Positions 1 through 4,170 of a stretch of DNA of 5,505 nt are shown in pieces. The translations under genes were made by a program, and so were the position numbers. Below the pieces are notes generated by a model. It saw nothing but the letters and a program-made list of their open reading frames with translations, had not been told where the DNA came from and did no database searches. Origin of the DNA: DATMBL01 sp050735975 (GTDB lineage: Bacteria; Desulfobacterota; Binatia; UBA9968); NCBI GenBank assembly GCA_050735975.1, contig JBOHVS010000315.1:1-5505 (forward strand). The letters run 5' to 3'. The number at the start of each line of letters is the position of its first letter. Within the stretch, counting starts at the first letter, position 1.

Positions 1-54
1 AACCATCACGTGGTGCAGGGTCCCTGGACTATCGAGTCTTGCTTGCCTCGGCAT
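1..54 (-). CDS. REP-associated tyrosine transposase (Y1/IS200-like), N-terminal fragment cut by window edge
   Basis: Only the first 18 codons are in the window and the frame is open at the left edge. They read MPRQARLDSPGTLHHVMV, which closely matches the usual opening of REP-associated transposases (RAYT/TnpA_REP, Y1_Tnp superfamily). The HH within LHHVMV resembles the start of the first strand before the HUH region, but the catalytic HUH and tyrosine residues would lie outside. These single-strand endonucleases act on hairpin DNA such as REP palindromes. The ATG is at 54-52 and is preceded on the minus strand by GGGGG and AAAAAGG, a usable though not classic ribosome site. The gene lies downstream of the last cassette and may be a further cassette or the flank of the array. 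The call rests on 18 residues and on memory of the family. Confidence 0.66.
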   Translation of the reverse strand, partial: MPRQARLDSPGTLHHVMV

Positions 55-148
55 ACCTTTTTCCCCCAGATTCCCTCTCCCGTATCCGAGTTTGTCCGGC
101 TAGTCAACAGCGTCCCGCCCTCCCCCCTCTTGTCGGGTCAAGCCGGTT
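55..148. other. Intergenic stretch between the transposase start and the half attC
   Basis: No gene is supported here. The plus strand is pyrimidine-rich (runs such as CCCCCTCTT and TTTTTCCCCC). A 6-bp inverted repeat CCGGCT (96-101) and AGCCGG (141-146) spans 46-51 nt and could be the remains of an attC stem, or a REP-like element associated with the transposase. The far attC core (RYYYAAC on plus) cannot be found; the nearest candidate is AGTCAAC at 102-108. Confidence 0.4.
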
Positions 149-155
149 GTTAGGC
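102..155 (-). other. Half or degenerate attC site closing the toxin-antitoxin cassette
   Basis: GTTAGGC at 149-155 gives a perfect R'' core (GCCTAAC) when read on the minus strand. It contains the TAA stop of the antitoxin gene (152-150), the same arrangement as at the other cassettes. The opposite core is not convincing: AGTCAAC at 102-108 (minus GTTGACT) is the nearest, but the arms between do not pair well. The left boundary given is therefore a guess. The site may be decayed, or may be the end of the array. Confidence 0.45.
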
Positions 156-377
156 AGTCTTCCGTGGCAACCGAGCTGCTGCCTTCATGACGGTGCGAAG
201 AGCTTCGTTTACGTCGGCATCATCACGAAAGACTTTTGCTACGTCTCGGTCCAACAGAACAAGGTTCGTGCCTTGCCGGTACTGCGCCGCGTGCTTCCCT
301 TTCACACCGCCCGGTAAACCCCAAAAATCATATTCCGGGCGGAGATCATCCTGCCTTCTCCTACTTTTCTTCTTCAT
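150..377 (-). CDS. Antitoxin partner of BrnT-type toxin
   Basis: This is a 75-residue basic-to-acidic protein with the pattern DDLRPEYDF, GGVKGKHA and GTNLVLLDRDVAKVF followed by VNEALR. I know this pattern from small proteins encoded directly after BrnT/DUF497 toxins. It is expected to bind and neutralise the toxin and to autorepress the operon through its C-terminal DNA-binding part (family inference). A longer frame opens at 413, but the ATG at 377 is preferred because GGAGGT (386-381) sits 3 nt before it. The gene overlaps the toxin stop by 17 nt, so translation is probably coupled. Its TAA lies within the GCCTAAC core of the downstream attC. It is not the classical BrnA sequence, so no symbol is given. 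The toxin-first order agrees with brnT systems. Confidence 0.8.
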   Translation of the reverse strand: MKKKSRRRQDDLRPEYDFWGLPGGVKGKHAAQYRQGTNLVLLDRDVAKVFRDDADVNEALRTVMKAAARLPRKTA

Positions 378-636
378 AAAACCTCCGCTCAGGTCGGGTC
401 GCCCGCCTGGCACTGATTATTCTGATCGTGTCCCCTTCCTCTGTGTGGGCAACAACCAAAATCCTGTCTCTTCGCGACATGCCTATGATAATGTAGCGCT
501 GTTCGTCATGGGAATGATCAGGATCAGGAAATTCTGTTGACAATGGATCGCTAAAGACCGTAGCGGCTTCACGGAAGGAGATGCCATGCTTTCGCCGGTT
601 CTCAGCCTCCTTGCGTGGGTCCCACTCGAAGAACAC
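361..636 (-). CDS. brnT: BrnT family ribonuclease toxin (DUF497)
   Basis: The 91-residue protein follows the BrnT pattern almost throughout: FEWDPRKEAENRRKHGISF at the N-terminus, a short acidic stretch DPDHSHDEQRY in the middle, then RILVVAHTEEGDTIRIISAR and ATRPERRFYEE at the end. BrnT proteins are RelE-like-fold RNases that block translation under stress and are held by the antitoxin encoded just downstream, here overlapping by 17 nt. The start is GTG at 636-634, beginning VFFEWDP as the family does, and lies 30 nt after the end of the upstream attC. Only a weak GGTAGA-like ribosome site precedes it. Toxin-antitoxin pairs are frequent integron cargo and stabilise arrays against loss of neighbouring cassettes. 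The family call is secure; activity is inferred. Confidence 0.9.
   Translation of the reverse strand: MFFEWDPRKEAENRRKHGISFREAATVFSDPLSTEFPDPDHSHDEQRYIIIGMSRRDRILVVAHTEEGDTIRIISARRATRPERRFYEEEK
381..386 (-). promoter_or_regulatory. Shine-Dalgarno deciding the antitoxin start
   Basis: GGAGGT on the minus strand, 3 nt before the ATG at 377, inside the 3' end of the toxin gene. It selects this internal ATG over the longer frame starting at 413. Confidence 0.75.
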
Positions 637-666
637 CGATAAAGTCTACCACGTGTGACGTTGGCT

Positions 667-747
667 GCCTAACGCGAAGGGTGAGCAGCCAAGGCCGGCG
701 AGCCTCGCGAGCGGGTCCGAAGGTCTGTCTCAAGCCGCATGTTAGCC
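667..747 (-). other. attC site between CBS-HEPN cassette and BrnT cassette
   Basis: An 81-bp site bounded by GCCTAAC (667-673) and GTTAGCC (741-747). The inner arms GGTGAGC and GTCTCAAGC resemble those of the other sites, with the longer arm next to the CBS gene, as expected for an L'' arm in minus orientation. The TAA stop of that gene (744-742) is inside the R'' core GGCTAAC. The variable middle holds GCGAGC-CTC-GCGAGCGG (698-714), a motif shared with the attC at 4577-4640. GTTAGCC deviates from GTTRRRY at one base. Confidence 0.85.
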
Positions 748-1599
748 CGCCTTTTTCGTTCGAATTGCCTCAACCTTTCCATATAGGTCAATAACCGCAA
801 CTACAGTGTTTCGGACCTTCGTGACGTCGCCTATACTGAGCACCAACGGTCTAACAGGGTGCATGACGCAATTTCGTAACTCAGGAACATGGCCGAGATT
901 GTCTTCGAATTCGTTCCGAGATTTGTACCCAAGTTCTCGAAGTAACTCCTTGCTACGTGCAACAACGTTGAGCAACTGCGCCAATGTTGTCGCAGCGATC
1001 GGACCAACATCAACGCCTCTCTTTTTCGACAGTTCCCAATATCCAAGGACACTCACCTGATGACTTTCGCCAAGGATTTGGATCCAATGCCAGGGTTCGA
1101 GAAAATGAGCGTCGATGACAGAGGCAAGACCCGACTCAAGCTCTGATAGGATGGAGTAAAGCGCACCCCGGAGTGCGTGCCTATTCAGATCAGAAACTGT
1201 GAGCAACCCGTAATTCGACTGGTTGTAGCCATATTCAGTCGCGCTTGATTCTCGGACGATAAACACCGCTCGTCGGTCGGTCAATGCTGCAAGAAGCCTT
1301 TCAACAGTCAAGAACGGACCAGTGTAAAGAAAGTGACCTTCGTCACGAACCTCAATATCACCTTCGCTGATCTCGCCGCCTGACGTTTGAAGCGCGCGAA
1401 GACGTTCTGTGGAAATAAGTCCATACAGTACGCGGCCAGCTGCATCATAAACAGGAGCTTGGTCGTATCCGTGTTCCTCCAGTTCGGCCAAAACCAGGGG
1501 GTCTATCTTGCCGGTTTTTACGGAAATGCACTGATCAAGCGGAACACAGAGAGTCTGCAGTTCGTGATCGGTTAACATTCCAAGAAAATCCATAGGCAT
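742..1599 (-). CDS. CBS-domain pair fused to a HEPN-like domain
   Basis: The 285-residue protein has two visible halves. Residues about 15-70 and 85-143 look like a tandem CBS (Bateman) pair, with segments such as QAPVYDAAGRVLYGLIS and GLLTVSDLNRHAL; such pairs usually sense adenosyl nucleotides. Residues about 145-275 are helical and carry RNCVMH (242-247), the Rx4H motif of HEPN domains, many of which are ribonucleases in defence and toxin systems. The inference is a nucleotide-gated HEPN effector. No nuclease activity can be shown from sequence. The ATG at 1599 is followed by a second ATG at 1593; neither has a clear Shine-Dalgarno, and 31 nt separate the first from the upstream attC. The stop is inside the downstream attC core. 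No partner gene shares the cassette. Confidence 0.78.
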   Translation of the reverse strand: MPMDFLGMLTDHELQTLCVPLDQCISVKTGKIDPLVLAELEEHGYDQAPVYDAAGRVLYGLISTERLRALQTSGGEISEGDIEVRDEGHFLYTGPFLTVERLLAALTDRRAVFIVRESSATEYGYNQSNYGLLTVSDLNRHALRGALYSILSELESGLASVIDAHFLEPWHWIQILGESHQVSVLGYWELSKKRGVDVGPIAATTLAQLLNVVARSKELLRELGYKSRNEFEDNLGHVPELRNCVMHPVRPLVLSIGDVTKVRNTVVAVIDLYGKVEAIRTKKAG

Positions 1600-1630
1600 T
1601 GATCGTTTAATTAAGGCGCTTGATTCGTCA

Positions 1631-1681
1631 GGCTAACGTTTTGGGTGAGCCGCCCTGTCGGCCTCAACCCGATGGTTAGAC
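1631..1681 (-). other. attC site between HEPN-like cassette and CBS-HEPN cassette
   Basis: A 51-bp site with outer cores GGCTAAC (1631-1637) and GTTAGAC (1675-1681). The arm GGGTGAG on plus is matched by CTCAACCC, so minus GGTTGAG pairs with CTCACC with one extra T on the side nearest the upstream gene. This is the L'' extra base that sets minus-strand orientation. The TAA of the HEPN-like gene (1678-1676) lies in the core. The arms are nearly identical to those of the site at 2622-2681. Confidence 0.9.
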
Positions 1682-2170
1682 GCTCTTTGGGTCACCTGTT
1701 CCTAGTCCGGCCTTGCGCAACCACTCACCCATCACTTTGGTCGCCTCATCCACATCGTCCATCAGTTGGTTGAGTCCGTCAGAGTCAGTGAATACATGCC
1801 GTCCTTTATACTCGCCTCTCGACGGATCACCTTCACGGAAGGGAACGCCGTGAGTGGCTCCCCTGTGCGTCAACGAGTTCCGAAGTTTGGCGATTTCCTC
1901 CAGCATCGCTACAGTACTTGGGTCCAGGATGTTTCTATCACGGAGAAGGCGAGCCGCCTGACCGAGAGTTCTTTTGGGCTGGTACTGCTCGAAGGAGGTC
2001 GGCTTCTGGTCGGCGACCCACAAAACGACAAGCGCCAGGTATTCCAAATACGCAGCCGCGCCAATGACAAAAGCCCAAATCCATAGGTCGAGATTGGTGT
2101 TCAGTGCAAACCGAATAACCATCCACTGTCGGATTAGACCGATCAACTCGTCCTCAGTTTTAGTGGCCAT
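1676..2170 (-). CDS. HEPN-like protein with RNSLTH motif
   Basis: A 164-residue, mostly helical protein of a type I recognise only by fold cues. A hydrophobic, Trp-rich helix region spans residues 28-54 and could be a buried core helix or a membrane-associated segment. Residues 64-90 form helices around KRTLGQAARLL. AKLRNSLTHRG then places R97-x4-H102, the Rx4H motif of HEPN domains, in its usual position at the start of a helix. A charged loop (GDPSRGEYKGRHVF) and a final amphipathic helix follow. It may be an RNase or an inactive HEPN scaffold; the cassette offers no nucleotidyltransferase partner. The ATG at 2170 has AGGA (2183-2180) 9 nt upstream. TAA falls in the downstream attC core. 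The cassette's other boundary is a degenerate attC at 2214-2262. Confidence 0.7.
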   Translation of the reverse strand: MATKTEDELIGLIRQWMVIRFALNTNLDLWIWAFVIGAAAYLEYLALVVLWVADQKPTSFEQYQPKRTLGQAARLLRDRNILDPSTVAMLEEIAKLRNSLTHRGATHGVPFREGDPSRGEYKGRHVFTDSDGLNQLMDDVDEATKVMGEWLRKAGLGTGDPKSV

Positions 2171-2213
2171 ATGCTATAATCCTGCGCGTTTCGGACACTA
2201 CTGACAGTCGCTA

Positions 2214-2262
2214 TCGATACGGTTTGCGTGTGCGCTGCTTGTGGAGCGCCCGATGGTTAGAT
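2214..2262 (-). other. attC site with one decayed core
   Basis: The right side CCCGATGGTTAGAT is almost identical to the arm at 1669-1680 and gives a perfect ATCTAAC R'' core (2262-2256), touching the TAA stop of the upstream exported-protein gene. The left side aligns loosely with other sites (ATACGGTTTGCGTGTGCGC against TAACGTTTTGGGTGAGC), but the core is TCGATAC, giving GTATCGA instead of GTTRRRY. A short GCGCT/AGCGC stem remains. The left boundary is inferred from this alignment. Confidence 0.55.
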
Positions 2263-2615
2263 TATCGCTTCCACTGGTGTTTTGCTTTGGGGCCTCCAAG
2301 TTCTTCCAGTAACGCTGCAGCAGCCATGAACTGACGGTCTAACGGGTTGTCGCGGCAGTACTTGTCAATCCACGCTGAGACGCTCGCACGATCCGGTGGT
2401 GCAACTTGTTGGGAAGGATTGTAGTAGTTGTAAGAAGTCAGGAATCCCAGTACCCAATCTGTGTACTGAGCACGAGGCCACGCGCGCTTCGTATGTTCAA
2501 TCCACTCGCCACATGTAAATAAACCTGCACCCCATACCGATATGCCTGGCTGCGCGTATCCGACGAGTGGAGATACCGTAATAATGGCGATCGCGACAGC
2601 TTGCGTGATCTTCAT
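2262..2615 (-). CDS. Small exported two-cysteine protein, Rap1a/Tai-like
   Basis: The 117-residue product starts with a Sec-type signal peptide (MKITQAVAIAIITVSPLVGYA, cleavage probably after residue 21 before QPG), so the mature protein is periplasmic. The mature part has TCGEWIEH with C35, then WVLGFLTSYNYY, and finally AWIDKYCRDNPLDRQFMAAAALLEEL with C87. This order (Cys, WVxGxLxxYN, D, WxDxYCxxNPL) matches small helical periplasmic proteins related to the Rap1a/Tai immunity and HdeA-like group, in which the two cysteines form a disulfide. The real function is unknown. The ATG lies 6 nt after the attC core and has no Shine-Dalgarno. It may depend on the short ORF that ends 8 nt upstream. 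TAA at 2264-2262 touches the downstream attC. Confidence 0.75.
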   Translation of the reverse strand: MKITQAVAIAIITVSPLVGYAQPGISVWGAGLFTCGEWIEHTKRAWPRAQYTDWVLGFLTSYNYYNPSQQVAPPDRASVSAWIDKYCRDNPLDRQFMAAAALLEELGGPKAKHQWKR

Positions 2616-2621
2616 GATGCG

Positions 2622-2681
2622 ATCTAACGTTTTGGGTGAGAGGCGCGGTCCGCCGCGTCTTTCTCAACCCAATGGTTAGAC
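2622..2681 (-). other. attC site of the mini-cassette, upstream of the exported-protein gene
   Basis: A 60-bp site bounded by ATCTAAC (2622-2628) and GTTAGAC (2675-2681), both full consensus matches. GGGTGAG pairs with CTCAACCC, with the extra base on the R'' side, confirming minus orientation. The middle holds GGCGCGGTCC and GCCGCG, a further GC-rich stem. A 33-codon ORF runs completely through it and stops with TAG inside the R' core. Confidence 0.92.
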
Positions 2682-2725
2682 GCGGACTCGTGTAGCATTA
2701 CCCCGGAAGCGTGAGCCATCTTCAT
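2624..2725 (-). CDS. 33-codon ORF translated through an attC, possible coupling leader
   Basis: This ORF starts at ATG 2725 after AGGAGG (2735-2730, 4 nt spacing; a second ATG two codons later has about 10 nt). It begins MKMAHASGVMLHESASNHW, crosses the whole attC and ends with KR and TAG at 2626-2624 in the GTTAGAT core. Thirteen or so C-terminal residues are simply attC sequence, so the peptide itself need not have a function. Its position suggests a role: the stop is 8 nt before the ATG of the exported-protein gene, which lacks a Shine-Dalgarno. ORF-11 in the attI1 region of class 1 integrons is known to raise translation of a Shine-Dalgarno-less first cassette in this way. A function here is inferred. 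Confidence 0.55.
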   Translation of the reverse strand: MKMAHASGVMLHESASNHWVEKDAADRASHPKR

Positions 2726-2729
2726 ATGA

Positions 2730-2735
2730 CCTCCT
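2730..2735 (-). promoter_or_regulatory. Strong Shine-Dalgarno of the mini-cassette
   Basis: AGGAGG on the minus strand, 4 nt before the ATG at 2725 and about 10 nt before the in-frame ATG at 2719. It is one of the two strongest ribosome sites in the window, yet it serves only a 33-codon ORF. Confidence 0.7.
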
Positions 2736-2765
2736 CGTGTCTTTCGCATGGAACAGTCACTTTCG

Positions 2766-2802
2766 GGCAGTGCGATTTTCTGGCAGTGTGCCGCTGCCGC
2801 AC
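2766..2802 (-). repeat. Repeats and hairpin potential in the mini-cassette leader
   Basis: GGCAGTG occurs twice on plus (2766-2772 and 2782-2788). The second copy can pair as GGCAG (2782-2786) with CTGCC (2794-2798), and GTGC (2770-2773) with GCAC (2799-2802) can extend it across an internal loop. The rest of the leader (2736-2834) holds no gene. An AT-rich TTATATTT (minus, about 2812-2805) could be a -10 element, but no matching -35 is visible. Confidence 0.4.
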
Positions 2803-2834
2803 GGAAATATAACCTAAAATGAGTTTTTCTACAC

Positions 2835-2892
2835 CCTCAACGCTTTAAGGTGAGCGGCGCGTATCGCGACCGTCTCAACCTGATGGTGAGGA
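2835..2892 (-). other. Decayed attC after the coiled-coil/winged-helix gene
   Basis: The inner arms are kept (GGTGAGC at 2849-2855 and CTCAACCTGATGG at 2874-2886), but both cores are altered. The right core is GTGAGGA instead of GTTAGGA, and the left is CCTCAAC, giving GTTGAGG. One consequence is that the stop codon normally inside R'' (TAA) reads TCA, so the gene extends into the L'' arm. Low recombination activity is expected. Confidence 0.65.
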
Positions 2893-3330
2893 GTTCTTAA
2901 CGACATATTCTCGGCCCTTTGGCAAAATTCCATATGCGGCAGGAGTGGACCCAAAGCTAGTTTCAACTCCAATACGGGTTTGTTGAATCATGCCCACCTT
3001 ATCTAAGAGATCACGATGATACTCGGCCATTCCTTTCGAAATACCAAGGAAGGCGGCTATGTCTTCCGTAGAAAGTTCGTCATGCTCAAAAAGCAGCTTG
3101 AGAAACTTGAAAGACGTTTCATCTAGCTGCTCTGGCTGTGATTTAAGGCCAGCAAGTTGCTTTTCAAGGGTGTCCACTTTCTTTTTAAGGTTAGTGTTCT
3201 CGGATTCAAGCGTAGTAACCTGCTCGGTGAGCAGAGAGATCTTTTTTTCAAGAAGTTCGATAATTTCCTTGCTCAAACCAGAAGTGACGGTGATTCGTGC
3301 AATTTCCTTTGCGGTATCGATAGCGCTCAT
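2875..3330 (-). CDS. Coiled-coil plus winged-helix DNA-binding-like protein
   Basis: The 151-residue protein opens MSAIDTAKEIARI, has a coiled coil at about residues 22-63 (leucine-rich heptads such as LLTEQVTTLESEN and LKKKVDTLEKQL), then a winged-helix-like domain at about 71-143. In that domain LSTEDIAAFLGISKGMAEYH and RDLLDKVGMI look like the recognition helix region and the start of the wing. It is probably a dimeric transcription factor or adaptor; the ligand and target are unknown. A longer frame opens at 3405, but the ATG at 3330 is chosen because AGGAGG lies 9 nt before it, and the extension would overlap the upstream gene. It follows the zinc-ribbon/DUF4145 gene after 43 nt with no attC between, so the two appear to travel as one cassette. 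The last four residues come from a lost stop codon in the decayed attC. Confidence 0.78.
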   Translation of the reverse strand: MSAIDTAKEIARITVTSGLSKEIIELLEKKISLLTEQVTTLESENTNLKKKVDTLEKQLAGLKSQPEQLDETSFKFLKLLFEHDELSTEDIAAFLGISKGMAEYHRDLLDKVGMIQQTRIGVETSFGSTPAAYGILPKGREYVVKNSSPSG

Positions 3331-3339
3331 GGCGATAAT

Positions 3340-3345
3340 CCTCCT
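3340..3345 (-). promoter_or_regulatory. Shine-Dalgarno deciding the coiled-coil gene start
   Basis: AGGAGG on minus, 9 nt before the ATG at 3330. It fixes this start rather than the upstream in-frame ATG at 3405. Confidence 0.8.
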
Positions 3346-3373
3346 AACGGTGGAGAGTGTACTGGGGCGGGTA

Positions 3374-3943
3374 TCATGGCGGTTGTATGCGAGCTGGAAA
3401 GTCATATAAGAATGTCAGCAGCATCTCAATGAACGTCAACAAGTCCTTCGAGGCGTCTGGGCCCATTACGACGATCTCGTGGTTTGCCTCATTCCCCTTT
3501 TTTCTGATGTGGTCGACCCAACCCTTTCCCTTTGGCGGGACGAAGCCGTTCTTTACTAAGTATTCGACGTACTCGATGAAATTCAGCCCCGGCTGCGCGC
3601 CATGATCGACAGCGATGTGCATCAGTATCTTGCGGCAGGCTAGCACGGCAGCAGTGTGGGCGCCCGCGGCAGTCGACTTGCGGCCCTCGTGATAAAGTGC
3701 GTCCAGTTCGGCGGGGACATTCGGTACAGGCCGTCCGTAGGCGATTCCCGGAACCTGATTGTCACCGGATTCGAAAAAGCTCAGGCGATTACAGTCGGGG
3801 CAGATACGGATCCGATTGAACGCTGGGTTTTGATTCGATTGCCAGCCGCGCTCTGACGAGACGTTAAGCCCGCAGAATCCGCAGAGATAACTCACCGGAG
3901 ACAGCGCCTGGGCGTTCTCCCAGTTACCCGGTAATCTAGCCAC
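3374..3943 (-). CDS. Zinc-ribbon DUF4145 protein
   Basis: The 189-residue protein has an N-terminal zinc ribbon, with C21-x2-C24 (CGFC) and C48-x2-C51 (CPDC), followed by a DUF4145 domain at about residues 76-183. Typical signatures are VPAELDALYHEGRKS, TAAVLACRKILMHI and WVDHIRKKGNEANHE; the last carries the GNEAxH signature near a conserved arginine (R147, H155). DUF4145 is a helical domain found alone or in restriction and defence proteins. I recall it as related to HEPN, though R and H here are seven residues apart rather than four to six. The start is GTG at 3943 with AAGGAGG 7 nt upstream. The next gene follows after 43 nt without an attC, suggesting a functional pair of zinc-ribbon/DUF4145 and coiled-coil/winged-helix proteins. 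Its function is unknown. Confidence 0.85.
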   Translation of the reverse strand: MARLPGNWENAQALSPVSYLCGFCGLNVSSERGWQSNQNPAFNRIRICPDCNRLSFFESGDNQVPGIAYGRPVPNVPAELDALYHEGRKSTAAGAHTAAVLACRKILMHIAVDHGAQPGLNFIEYVEYLVKNGFVPPKGKGWVDHIRKKGNEANHEIVVMGPDASKDLLTFIEMLLTFLYDFPARIQPP

Positions 3944-3950
3944 TGTCTAA

Positions 3951-3957
3951 CCTCCTT
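3951..3957 (-). promoter_or_regulatory. Shine-Dalgarno supporting a GTG start
   Basis: AAGGAGG on minus, 7 nt before GTG at 3943. It supports the GTG start of the DUF4145 gene. Confidence 0.8.
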
Positions 3958-3995
3958 GGTCATCCGTGTTCAGCAATACGGTGCTCAGTCTATCC

Positions 3996-4119
3996 GCCTA
4001 ACGCGGAGCTGAGCGGCGACAACATCGAGATTTTGGGCTATCTCGAATCTTCGGTTGCCCAAAAATCTTCGTTTCAGGTAACAACTGTAGTTGTCGTCCG
4101 GCTCCAGCGACTGTTAGGC
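3996..4119 (-). other. Long attC site after the DsrE cassette
   Basis: A 124-bp site with perfect cores GCCTAAC (3996-4002) and GTTAGGC (4113-4119). Nested arms pair: GGAGC with GCTCC, GGCGACAAC with GTTGTCGTCC, and an inner GAGATTTTGGGC with GCCCAAAAATCTTC. The long hairpin is of the kind seen in large attC sites. It is very different in length and inner sequence from the 50-60 bp sites at lower coordinates. Confidence 0.92.
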
Positions 4120-4140
4120 AAGCCCCAGATGCTCACCACG

Positions 4141-4155
4141 CCTCGCTTTGCGAGG
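4141..4155. repeat. Perfect small hairpin between DsrE stop and attC
   Basis: CCTCGC-TTT-GCGAGG is a perfect 6-bp inverted repeat. It lies 16 nt after the TGA stop of the DsrE gene, in the 3' untranslated part of the cassette. No T-run follows on the minus strand, so it is not a standard intrinsic terminator, although it could stabilise the transcript end. Confidence 0.5.
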
Positions 4156-4170
4156 AATTCACGTTGCCGG

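Noticed and set aside
150..413. Antitoxin start at 413
   Set aside because: The internal ATG at 377 has GGAGGT directly upstream and gives the usual N-terminus. The extension would lie deeper within the toxin gene.
2175..2180. Perfect TATAAT on the plus strand
   Set aside because: There is no -35 hexamer at a suitable distance and no plus-strand gene downstream. On the minus strand the region is the ribosome site of the HEPN-like gene.
3342..3388. Possible attC between the DUF4145 and coiled-coil genes (TCCTAAC and GTTGTAT)
   Set aside because: The cores are off-consensus and the sequence between does not pair into arms. TCCTAAC is explained by the Shine-Dalgarno TTAGGAGG of the downstream gene.
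3331..3405. Upstream in-frame ATG at 3405 as start of the coiled-coil gene
   Set aside because: It would overlap the DUF4145 gene end. The ATG at 3330 has AGGAGG at ideal spacing, and the extra 25 residues look unlike the rest.
4141..4155. Rho-independent terminator
   Set aside because: A good small hairpin, but no T-run follows it on the coding strand.
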